A stretch of DNA of 60,000 nucleotides. Origin: Nymphaea colorata (taxonomy: Eukaryota; Streptophyta; Magnoliopsida; Nymphaeales; Nymphaeaceae). Of the stretch, positions 1 to 11,200 are shown piece by piece. The stretch's first letter is position 1. Every line of letters starts with the position of its first letter. The stretch spans positions 2,043,544-2,103,543 of the forward strand of contig NC_045151.1 of assembly GCF_008831285.2 (NCBI RefSeq), given 5' to 3'. Below the pieces are notes generated by a model. That model saw nothing but the letters and a program-made list of their open reading frames with translations, searched no databases and was not told where the DNA came from. A program made the translations under genes and the position numbers.

Positions 1-1594
1 ACAAAACAACCACGTATCATTAACACGTGGTTGCAGATCTCCCATTATGCAAGGAAACAAATGACTCATGGACTAACTATCTGAAACAGAAACAAGAATA
101 TAAACTTGTTCCATCAACCAAAACTATATCACAAATGCACGATGAATCGTTAATGGTGTAGCCGGCTGGAAAAATAAATTTATGTCTAGGGCCTAGGCAT
201 TCTAGGACTTTAGAAACTGGGTACTTGAAACGAAGTTCAAAACCAAGTAAATCACTTTCTATGATAGAAGCTCAGTTTCCTTTAGATGGATCAGCATCCA
301 GCATGTCTGCCTAATAAGCTGGATAAAGACCAGACAACTTCCAGCTTGGAAAAGTGTCATGGTTTGTCAAATACCCATCTGGAATCTGAGGTCAATGTGG
401 CAGAAGGACACATAAAAGGTGCAAAAATCTATGGGCCAAACAGATTATGCATAGGAGTTGCAGGTTAGCAAGTGATAAATCACCCAAAACAGCACCATAT
501 GATATTATAGACTTTAAAAGCAAAATCTAAGTAAAGTTGGTTTGGCTTCATTCATGTGCACGACTTGGTTTACCTAAATATGATGGTCTTAAAAATATTA
601 TACTCTTTAAAATGAATAGAAAATGATAAACGACAAGAATCTAAGAGTCAATTGTATCTCGTAAGCTAAGAACACAGTCTGGCACCAATATTTAGACAGC
701 TGGATTCAATTTTGCAGACAACATTGTTTAAGAGATGAACTGCAAAATACTTACTAAATCAAGATGCCTACAAAAGGAATAACAAGCCACAGATACAAAC
801 ATGATATGTGAAGGGTGATTGCTGAACCACAGGAATCAACTACCACTTCCCAACGGAGCAGCAGTCCTATGGACCAAAGTCTTCTACTGAAGCATGGTGC
901 TTCATTCAAAGACAGTCCACTATCAAAATGCCAGTAATAGGTCTAGTAAAATTGTGAATATGGTGCATCATGAATGGTTAATCCTAACATGTTGATGTAA
1001 TCATACTCTTGTGCATTTTTAAAAAAATGTATAATGATCTAATACTTCAACTAAATACATGACAAGTACATTTGTGAACTTAAGTAGTAGAAAAAGTTCT
1101 TAGTAGTACAATTTCTGTTGAGGCCTGACCAAATGGGGCAGAGACAAATACACAAATACAAATTTACATGTGTATATGTGCACACGTATATCATAGCCAC
1201 AAATATCACCAACATTCTGGAATGATAATATTATTGCCAATTTGAAGGCAGCTGACAATATTTGCAAAGTATCATAATATTTCCAAAAAAATGACAGAAT
1301 ATGTATTGTGGCATTACCCTTAAAATAGCATTAACCCTTTTGGAAAAGAATCCTTTCTTTATAGTTTATATTTTATACATCTTGTAAGTGTATATATTCT
1401 ATTTTTTGTTTTCTTTGCAATTCAAATTAACAATAACGAGAAAGCATGTCAATTTTTTTTTGTAAGGAAAGTAGTAAAGATTCATACCATCATAAATTCT
1501 TATATAATCCTCTATGTTTTTTTTTTTGGGTTTGTTTCACTGAAAAGCAAAATCTAAAAAAGAACTTCTAAGGAAGTCTTCCTTTTTATGTATA

Positions 1595-1835
1595 TATAAT
1601 GTCTATATATATATACACACACACACACACACAAAGGGATAGGGGACTTGATATATAGGTATGTGACCTTTATATAATATCTTTCCAAGATAGAGGCTTG
1701 AGATAAAATCAAGGAGAAAAAAAAAATATGACATTTTAATCATCTAGCATAAATTAACAACCTTTTCTCCTTGATTTTCTCTCAGCCTTTCATCTTGGAA
1801 AGATCAACGGCTAAAATGATTCCTTATGGGTCACG

Positions 1836-1876
<41 letters not shown>
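1595..1876. repeat. TA and CA microsatellites bracketing a MITE-like repeat
   Basis: A (TA)n-(CA)n tract lies at about 1597-1634 and a pure (TA)n tract at about 1837-1876. The inverted-repeat element described separately sits between them. A TC/TA-rich tract follows at about 2010-2045. Confidence 0.85.
1650..1850. mobile_element. MITE-like short inverted-repeat element
   Basis: Positions about 1681-1722 and 1765-1802 are inverted copies of each other. The arms share the motif TCTTTCCAAGAT and its complement, followed by an AATCAAGGAGAAAA block. The outer parts, GTATGTGACC near 1659 and GGGTCACGTATG near 1829, also pair. The size of about 200 bp, the internal A/T-rich loop and the TA-repeat flanks suggest a non-autonomous DNA element. 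A related inverted repeat carrying the same AAGGAGAAAAGGT-type block lies at 30.98-31.2 kb. The superfamily was not determined because the exact ends merge into TA repeats. Confidence 0.6.
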
Positions 1877-1878
<2 letters not shown>

Positions 1879-3905
1879 CGATTTGGTCCTACCGGATGAC
1901 TAAATTTTAAAATTTTGTTTTAGTGACAATTTATGGTCTTTTTGGCAACAAAATTTGAACTTCAAGTCTTTAACCATCCAGAAACTATCTGCAATCCACA
2001 ACATTGACTTCTCCTCTCTCTATATATATAGCTCTTCTCTCTCTCAAAAATTACAATCAAGCATGGGGACAACAAGCAATGACAGGATCCCAATGAATTG
2101 AAAAGAACACAAGCATGAGATCTCATGAGATCTTCTAAATGAGAAGGGCAATTGGGTGGAAATGGGCATACGAAATAAAAACCAAAGATGATAGCACAAC
2201 TGAATGATATAGAGATACAGCATTGCAAAAGAATATAAATAATAGTCTGGAATTGCCTATTGCTCATATAACTACTATAAGGCTTGATCCACACTTGTTG
2301 CAAAAAGGTACAATACCTGACTGTCAAGAATGCACCTATGGATACTGAATAACCATACAGGAAACTTCTTAAAGGCATCCATGAGAGTAAGTTTTGCAGA
2401 TTAAAGGAGCATTATATAGTTTGAAAGCCCATCCTCAAACAGGATTTAGAATGTCTAGCACAACAAACAAAGAGTATTTGAGCAGGGTTAGGATGACCGG
2501 TTCTTGCTCTCCTCAGTTTCAGGCTTTCAGCACACAAGAGATGCATACTTCTCCATATTTTAATAATAATAAATCTTTCGTTTGACAGAGGAAGTGATAG
2601 TAAGGGAAAAAAAACCATGGCATCTTCCTGCCAATCATCAATTTGATCAAGTTCATGACCATTTAAGTTTCATAATATCTAAGAAACTGACTAGCTAAAG
2701 ACTTTTGGTTGGGTACCTAAAGTACTTGGGTTGGTAAGACATTTATATCCACATGAGCATGCTACTAATCTTTTACAAAAGCTAGACTTATCAATGATTA
2801 AGAGAGTAATGCTCCTTGGAGTCCAACATGAAGTTAAAACTGATGGGGAGATATGAATGACAAGCTGACCTACAAACAACTAATTAGGATCTTGTTATTT
2901 TTTACAGTTACCACCGAGACATTGTGTATGCAATTCCTCTCCTTAGTTAATTGATGAATCTACTCCATCTATTCATCTAGCTGTCCTGCTGAAAATTCAT
3001 CAAATATGTGACAGAGGTACTATGGTATATCCTCCTCGTCCATCCAACCTGAAGTCTGGCCTATCTTCCCAGTTTCACATTGTCAAGAGGTCTACTTTGA
3101 CCAGAGAGGGATTGATTTTGTATCCATAAGCCTCAATATCTGAGCATCTCAACTGAGGCAATGACACACTTCTGAAGTGAATTGGGCATCTCCTTGCATC
3201 ATACAATTTCATGCAACAACACACATCCAGTCATGCTGGTTGGTGGTTAACTGACTACTGCAGTAAGAACAGTTCACTAATTAGGTAGTCATTATCTGTA
3301 ACCTACAACATTTGGATGTCAGTCCTTCCTTTTCATGTTATCTATCAAAACCAACTGAAACTGTTCAATTGAACATATTCCTGGATTGATAAAAAACAAA
3401 AAATTCTAGAGAGACTGACTGAGATGGAATATGAACGATCACTTTGATGAAAACTTTATATATAAGTACTTTTGTGAAGAACTTTAGAATATCAAAATAG
3501 ATAAACCTTCTAAAACAATCATAACAGTTTGGTTGAATACAAATTTGAAGACTACTTGTCTTTTCAAATAGATGTACTTACACAAGCATGTGGAATGTCA
3601 TACCCTTGCAAGCAGTTGTCTTCAAGGGTTTGGATGCTAATAATAATTCATGACTTAAGCATGTGTATAGTATATACACTACAAGTAACTTTGCAGATCA
3701 TAGCAAATCTCTTGTTTCCATATAGTGAATAGAAAGAGACACAAGTGAACTGATTCCTTGTTTTGGTTGAATAGATTAGGTCCAATCCAGATGTTCAACC
3801 CAGGCAGAAGCCTGAATCCACAGTTTCTGACATCTATCCACTAAAATTTTCCTTGTAATGAGCAACAATAGATAAAATATCTTGCCAAGTGATTGTTGAT
3901 ATTAC

Positions 3906-6074
3906 CTCATTAAAAAAGCTGATGGGCTTATTACGCCATCCTTTGGGAACTTCAAATTGCAGTTTATATGGTCCATCCCAGTCAACCCCATTTGTGAATG
4001 AGAATATCAAGCTAACAGCTGTCCAACCCCCAATGAAGTTCATATTTTCATGACAAACATGCCAAAAGGTAGAACAGTGAAGCTTCAGTAAGAAAACGTA
4101 TATTTATTTATTCACTAAATAAAAACAATCAAACTTTCTGCTTCCTACCATGTTTGGGGATACATATCTTGATGGTGTATAAAGGTGGATCAGCTTTTCC
4201 TCGACCTTTCCTTGTCATTGACCTTGGCTCACCGCCACACATAAAAGGTTGATTGAAGCCCCCTATCAGAAAAGCTTATTAAGCATAAAAATTAAAAGCA
4301 GAATAAATTAATTAGAGAATAATAATGAGGAAGAATTTACCGTTAAATGCAACCCCAAACTCAGGATTAGGAGCCAGTCTACTTGCTTCAGGATTGTAAA
4401 ACAGAGTTAGTTTTCCTCCCTGTCAAAAATTGGATTGCACCTTTAAATAAGGTAGAAGAATCATCTTAGCATCACAAAGAGTGTCATTTACAACATACAG
4501 CAGAGGGAGGGAGCCCATTCACGGTTTTCCAGTATACAGCAGCCTTTCCTATGTCAAATTCAGCCCAGCTTGGAAGAACACACCTGGAAAAAATTTGATA
4601 ATTCGTATCAACCCACCATATTCAGGAAAGAAAACTTTAACCATGTGACCAAACATAATTCAATCTGCTACTAAAATTGAAGGAACAAGCACAAGTGGTT
4701 AGTGAAAAACAAACAGGAACAGTAATTCTGGATTCTTTATCCAGGTACGTATCAATATGCTGGATTGACAAAGTACAACAGGATTGCTCTAGATTTAGAA
4801 ATAATTAGCAATAAGGGAACTGGGACAGACAATTTTAAAAGTTTACAAATCTCCAGGCATTTTTGAGCTCACTGCTAACACAATGGTGGGGTGAAACAGG
4901 CATATGGACATGCATGCTGTTAGTTAGAGTATTAATAATTCAATAGAATGAATTAGTGAAATATTAAGTGAGGATAAATCTAAAAAAGTAAAAACAGAAG
5001 TGCTGTGTACCATGTTGAAGCCTATATCATCTTGTTCCCGAGATTTGGAATCAAATTAATGCACTATTCAAACTTGGGGAACATACAATCCTAGAACAAT
5101 GGGAAAGAAAATGAATCCAAGCAGCATAAGCTAGACCCAAAGGCACTGCCTTTGCTGCTTATTAGAAAATTCGCGGATCAGATCAGGTGTTCGCACTATG
5201 TACCATCCAGGTTGTCTCGGATGCTCAGCATCCAAACCGATGGTTTTCATAAAAACTTTCAGACCCATTCGATCTGGAGGGCCTAGAACGGACAGGACAA
5301 TGGAGAAAACGCCAGCCCTGAGGGCTTGGTGCTAGATGAGCAGTATTCAAGCAACTTCACAGCTCTAACCCCTTCTCCCCGTGAAATATCCATGAAATGT
5401 TCCCATACTGAACACACAACAGATGTTCCGATAAGAAATTTTCCTGACAAGCAGAAGGGAGAAAAAAAGGAACCATACACTTTTGTTTCTTCAGTAACAA
5501 CAGTGGTTGCAACCGCATAGACTTTTCCAGCCATCCGTCTTGCCCTCGGAAAGCAGCCCACGGGCCGAAATGTCATCGAATCACCAACTGTAATTCGAAA
5601 AGGTCGAACTATGATTAGTTTAATCCAAAAAAGAAACAAAATCAAAGCCTAATTCGTGGGGTTCATTCTTCCGACATCGTGATCAATTCATCACATCAAA
5701 CGGACTATTATTAGTTCATGGAGAATTGGAAGCTAAATACCGGCATGGTAGCAGAACAAAAGTGCATATCTTTGTGAACTCCGACAGGGTGGCTTCTACT
5801 CAAACAATTAGTAGTCGATGATGGAATCTCGAGGAAGACGTTTATTATGCAGTTGCAAAGATGTTAAAGCTAAAGCAGCGTGTCCTCCATGTACTACAGT
5901 ACACACAAGTAGCTGGCCGGCAACACTCTCGGAGAGAACAGACGTCACAAGACAATTAACAGAGAAAGGAACACGACGAAGATACGCACCGCAGGATGGA
6001 GAGATCGAAGCACGAGAAGCGAGGTTGCTTAGTCCAAGTGTGGAGGCCGCCATGCCGGAGGCTGCGTACGCCAT
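3906..6074 (-). CDS. PIFI: PIFI-like chloroplast protein (post-illumination chlorophyll fluorescence increase), six exons, 3' incomplete
   Basis: The exons read on the minus strand are 6074-5990, 5587-5479, 4583-4499, 4419-4341, 4262-4149 and 4018-3906. All have GT-AG introns with matching phases and give 195 in-frame residues. The N terminus is rich in Ala and Ser and looks like a plastid transit peptide. The start could be the Met at 6074 (MAYAASG) or at 6053 (MAASTLG). The body contains [53 protein letters not shown] and [21 protein letters not shown] recognise these blocks from plant PIFI (Arabidopsis At3g15840). The layout resembles a CBM25-like beta-sandwich, which is my inference. In the family, PIFI is linked to NDH-dependent reduction of plastoquinone in the dark after illumination. 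The last placed exon ends in phase 0 at FFNE, and about 70 C-terminal residues are missing. The gene is divergent from ARP6 with about 2.1 kb between starts. The family assignment is from memory and should be confirmed. Confidence 0.62.
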
Positions 6075-6092
6075 CGTTCTCACTCTCGCCAC

Positions 6093-8202
6093 TCAAGGAC
6101 AAGGACTACAACAGCCAGCTAGTCCGCCAGCCGGCGGGGTTTAAGAGAAAGATGCGCCCGCGGTTTGTGGAGGAGGTGTCAAGATAAAGTCCACCGCCAT
6201 CTCGCCACCTCTCGTTCGCGTTCTTTCAGGCGCGATATTTTTGGTTTCGGGCTGGAGCCGAAAAGATTTTTCTTGGAGAAACTTACGCTTAGGACTAACT
6301 TCTTCAAATCGGAGCTTGATATTTCTTTGATGCATGGTTTACTTTACCAACACGACAAGCTGGATTTTGTCATGGAATACTAAGCTAAAATATGTCGCAA
6401 GCAACGCAAACATTTAAAAGAGCGTTTGGATTGCATTTTTCTTTAACTCAGTTTATGAAAATCAAGTTTTTTAAATTTTTTTTTTTTTTTGGATGACTGA
6501 TTTTAAAACCTGGTTTTTGAATAACCTTAAAGGGACTAAGTTTTTCACTTCTTTTTACAAAATCAAGTTTTGACAAACTTTTTTTTTTTTTGTTTGCATG
6601 ACTATTTTAAAAGCTGGTTTTTGAATAACTTTAAAGGGACCAAGTTTTTTCGTTATCTTTTATAAAATCAAGTTTTGTCAAAACTGAGTTTCTTTAAACC
6701 GAGTTTTGATGGCACACAAACACTCCAAAAACTTGGTTGAGGTAAAACCAAGTTTTGTGTCCAAAACCTTATTTAATAAAGCCTCACCCAAACACTCCCT
6801 TACGCCATGGTATTGTTTTTTTGTCTGCCCATTTGGTCGTTCATTCATGTTGGAGTTCTAGGTAGTGTTTAGATGGCATCTAAAAAAAGATGAATGTTGT
6901 GAAACCTTGGTTTTATAAAAACCATTTTTTTAATGTGTTTATAAAACTTGGTTTGTGTGTTTGGACACCATGTCAAAAACATGGCTTTTACTTCTTGAAA
7001 CATGGTTTTTGTTTGGATGACCAAAAAAAATGAGTTTTGAAGGTTGTCTTTTAAGAATTGATTTCAATAAATGTTAGTTAATTTATAGTTAGGCAATTAT
7101 TATCCCTTTCAAACATCCAAACTTTTGATTATTTACATAAAAAAATATAGTTCTCTTACTCTTATAGGGTTCAACACAATGTAATTTTGATTCTAGGGTC
7201 AAAATTTTAAAAACAAAAATTTAACACCTCAAACTAGAATTGAAATGAAATTCCAATTGCATATTCCTTATGTGTTTCACACTATAGAATTTTAATTTCA
7301 AAATTGAAATGACTTGATTGATGACAACAACATTAAAATTTATAGATTTTTAGTAAATAGATACCTCTATATTTAAAATCTTTTAATATGTTACAAACCG
7401 GACGTATCAAACATATGCGTCTGAACACAGAATGTTAATAGATCTCAATAATATTACCATGCTAGCGATATGGATATGGATCTTATTTCGGTTAAAGGAG
7501 AAAGTGTTGAATGTAATTCATTTCATGAAGCTTTTAATAATATATTTTTAAAGTTAGCACGTTGCATATCTTATAAATATGATTAATTGCAAATTAGATT
7601 AGATTTAAAATGAGAGGCAAACAAATGTAAAAGACATACACACAACAAATATAGGCATATACATGCATAGATCACAAAAAAAATGCCACCCACCCAAAAT
7701 CTCAAAAGGGCGTTTTGGAAGCAAAAACAAAACGCTTTCTTAGGCGTGCATGCAAGCAGGCCCCTAAAGTTATTTAATGAATTCTATTAACAAACTCATA
7801 GGATTCAAAAGAGTTAAGAAAGTTGATATCAAATTCTATAATATTTTCTTAAGTATTCTAATGGCCACATTGTTGATAACTTGATATAGACATCACAGAA
7901 TCACAATGTTGTTTCTTTCAGTATATATGAACATATTAAAGTTATTTATGAATTAAATCCATACAAAGATAAATATATTAGCGACAAATGAGTATGATAA
8001 AAATTTATGACCGCCGGTTATTATAAATTATTTTTAAAATTGTGGGCTTAAAATGAAGATCCCAATTTTTTCACCGCAGTCACGGTTTTTTTTATCGACG
8101 CAGCGGCGCTGGGGTGAAAAGGAAGGCGCGCGAGCGGGAAGGGCGGAAAGGAACTGTGAAGAAGAAGTAGAAGAAGAAACTCTCGTCGTTGTTATTTTGA
8201 TC
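6093..8202. other. Intergenic region between divergent PIFI-like and ARP6 genes
   Basis: This region is A/T-rich and contains no exon I can support. It must hold the promoters and 5' UTRs of both neighbours. A MITE-like repeat occupies about 6420-6799. A second stretch, 6860-7030, has repeated AAACCTGGTTTT/AAACATGG-type words in both orientations and is probably a decayed relative. The G/C content rises sharply from about 8090 into the ARP6 5' end. An in-frame ATG exists at 8053 but the family start is at 8203. Confidence 0.6.
6420..6799. mobile_element. MITE-like repeat with GAGCGTTTGG / CCAAACACTCCC ends
   Basis: The left end reads GAGCGTTTGGATTG. The right end, reverse-complemented, reads GGGAGTGTTTGGGTGAGG. 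The interior repeats words such as AAATCAAGTTTTG, AAAACCTGGTTTTTGAATAAC and CTTTAAAGGGAC in two tandem-like copies (about 6480-6560 and 6580-6660). It has no coding capacity. A clean target-site duplication was not identified, so the superfamily is left open. Confidence 0.45.
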
Positions 8203-11200
8203 ATGTCGCTGCCATCTTCGGTGGTGGTTCTCGACAATGGCGGCGGACTCTGCAAGGCAGGCATTGGAGGAGACCGGGACCCGATTGCGGTCGTCCCCAA
8301 CTGTATGGGCCGATCGTCCACCGGCAGCCATCACCATCACGGCTCGAATAAGTCGAAGAAGTGGCTTGTCGCCGATCAGCTCCAGGATTCGGACGACGTC
8401 ATGTCCATCCGGCGACCGCTGGACAGGGGTTATCTCATCAACCCTGACCTCCAGAAGGAGATATGGGATCGAATCTTCAAGGCCCTCCTCAAGGTCGACC
8501 CTTCCGACTCCTCGTTACTCCTGGTTGAGCCCCTCTTCAACCTCCCCTCGATTCAGCGTTCCACCGACGAGCTAGTCTTTGAGGACTTTGGGTTTCAGTC
8601 GCTCTACGTAGCTGACTCGCCCTCCCTCGTTCACCTCTACGAGACCAGCCGTTGCCCTCCAGACAGGGTCATGGCAACGAGCCAATGCAGCCTCGTCGTT
8701 GACTGCGGCTTCTCCTTCACCCACGCGGCGCCCGTGTTCCAGAACTTCACGCTCAATTACGCCGTCAAGAGGCTGGACCTCGGGGGCAAGGCTCTCACCA
8801 ACTACCTCAAGGAGCTCGTCTCTTATCGCTCCATCAACGTTATGGACGAGACCTTCATCATGGACGATGTCAAGGAGAAATTGTGCTGCGTGTCGCTCAA
8901 CGTCCCTCGTGATCTTCAGGTGGCTAGGTACTCTCAATTTGCATTACTTCTGTTTCCCTTTCCACTTGTAGATGTTTCCGTTTTTCCGTCCTTGCTAGCT
9001 CCTCATCTTGTCCAGTAGTCGTCCTTCATTAGGCAGTAGAAGTAGCAGTAGCATCTTCTTCTTCTCGTTTTCTGATGGAACGAAGTCTTAAAGTGGAGAA
9101 TCAGCAGGGTTTCCTAATCTGCGAGCTAAGCATTTTATGGCATCCAGAACAGGGCTTTTAGCATTTTTGGATTGTTAGGCTCCAATTGGGAGTATTATTC
9201 CCGGGTTTCCTTTGTGAGGCTGCTTTGGGGTAATCACCAAAGATTAACCCTAAATTGGTGTATTGCTAGGCTTAAATAGACAACCTAACATGATTTCCGG
9301 AAGCCCAACTTGCGGTTGGGCGAGTGAGAGATTAGCGGTGTGATAAAACAAGTTACGTTTATCTTTAATTTTATCAAATAAGATGTTTATAAAAAATGTT
9401 TTTCAAGTTGATTTCGTAACTGCGAGTGGGCCCCTCTTAGTTATGAGATCCCGAGATAGTGCTCAAGGCTACTATCCAATATTTCTCACTTGGCCATGAG
9501 ATTGCCAAATTACTTTCACTAAGTGTGGGTTTCATTCATATTTAGTTACGCGGTTTCCGAGTATTGGTTTGTCCATCGTAACTTGAATTTTGTCAAAGGT
9601 TTATAGCGAAGTTTTCTGCTCAATGGCTTTCCATCCCAACCTTTCAAATATATCTTAGCCCCACGTGATCTACATGTTTTGAAAACAAGTCTTCAGATAT
9701 TCTCTTGGTTAAGGGATCAATTACCATATCATTGGTAGACATATAATCAACTCGGATTTCATTTTTCTCAATCATTTCGTGAACATAATGATATTTCACC
9801 ATTATATGCTTCCTCTTTGATCTAACAACTCTATTTTTTATAAGAGATATCGTTGCCTGATTGTCATAGTATAGTTAAACTGGTTCATAATCAATATCTA
9901 ATTTCAAGTCTTCTAATAACCGATTTATCCAAACAGCAAAGGTAGGTGCAACATTACATGCTATATACTCTACTTCTTGTGTGTTGCTGAGCAACACATC
10001 CCCGTTTCTCACAAGACCAGACTATCGCTCCACCTCCAAAGAGAAATACATATCAAGACATGAACTTACTGTCATCTTTACAACCAGCAAAATCTGCATC
10101 GAGATAGCCAACTATTGTTAGCTTATCGGGTTGATAGGATAATTTCAGTCATTTCTTGTGTAAAACATTATATACATTAAACTGCCAACAACTTGTGCAT
10201 ACAGAACATTTAGTTTCTGTTGTCCTTCACCAGGACAATCACGTCTAATGAGATTTGTTCATTTACCTATGAGAGTTTTTATAGGTTTGCAATCTTGCAT
10301 ACGAAATTTCTTCAAAGATGTAGTCAATATATCGTTCTTGAGACTTTGAGTTCTTGACTCTCTATCTCGAGTGATCGTTATCCGTAGTATATAAGATGCT
10401 TCACCTACGTCCTTCATTTCAAAGTTCTTGTTCAACCAAGTCTTTGTTTTGAATATCATGTTGTTATCATTCCCAGTCAATAAAATATCATCAACATATA
10501 ATGACAGAATACAAAAACGACTCCCACTTTTTCAGACATATACACAATGGTCTAGTTGTTTTGCTACGTATCCAAGTTTTGTAATTGCTTTATGAAAAAC
10601 AAAATACCACTTTCTAGGTAACTGCTTCAAACTTTACAACGATTTATTCAACTTGTACACTTTCCTTTCATTTCCTTTAATGATGTATTCATGTGGTTGA
10701 GTCATATATATATTTTCCTTTAACTCACCATTCATAAAAATGGTTTTTACGACAAACGTCCAAGTCGTAGAAAGTTGCGATAGCCAGAATTATTTTGATA
10801 GACGCAAACTTAGCAATTGATGAATAGGTTTCTAAGTAATCAATTCATTCCTTTTGGAAAAAACCTTTCGCCACTAGTCTACCTTTAAATTTCTCGACTG
10901 ATTCATCAACTTTGTACTTCTTCTTATCACTCATTTACATCCAATGGATCTTCTATCATTAGGAAGATATACTAATTCGCAGACTTTATTTTTTTCTATG
11001 AATTCAATTTTCTCATGCTTAGCGTTTACCCAATCTGACGATTCATGTGAGTTTATGGTTTCATCATATGTCAGATTGTCGGGTATTTCATCAACATCTG
11101 TTAAATAGCATAGCTCATCTGCAAGATATACATAGTAATCGCAAAAATATGAAGGAGAAGCTTTAGGTCTTTGATGACCTAACAAAGTCTGAGATGATGA

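Larger units (their letters stand above)
1..3905. other. No recognised coding sequence; downstream/intronic DNA of the PIFI-like gene
   Basis: Both strands were read for exons. No segment combines splice sites with a protein family I recognise. The missing 3' coding part of the PIFI-like gene, expected to be about 70 codons, was searched for here on the minus strand and not found. It may lie in a diverged small exon or left of the window. The short open frames here are A/T-rich and lack plausible splice contexts. The stretch also contains a MITE-like inverted repeat near 1.65-1.85 kb and TA/CA/TC microsatellites. Confidence 0.5.

Noticed and set aside
1962-2378. 138-codon minus-strand frame with hydrophobic stretches
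   Set aside because: No recognised family, no acceptor at its start and A/T-rich composition; the hydrophobicity comes from base composition.
5283-5645. 120-codon minus-strand open frame as a stand-alone gene
   Set aside because: Only its middle part (VGDSMTF to TEETK) is coding; it is exon 2 of the PIFI-like gene, and the rest is intron read-through.
5818-6144. 108-codon plus-strand frame
   Set aside because: It is antisense to exon 1 and intron 1 of the PIFI-like gene, with no family similarity; a shadow frame.
8053-8202. Upstream in-frame ATG extending ARP6 by 50 codons
   Set aside because: The ARP6 family starts just before VVVLDNGGG; the upstream peptide is low-complexity, Arg/Glu-rich and not conserved in the family as I know it.
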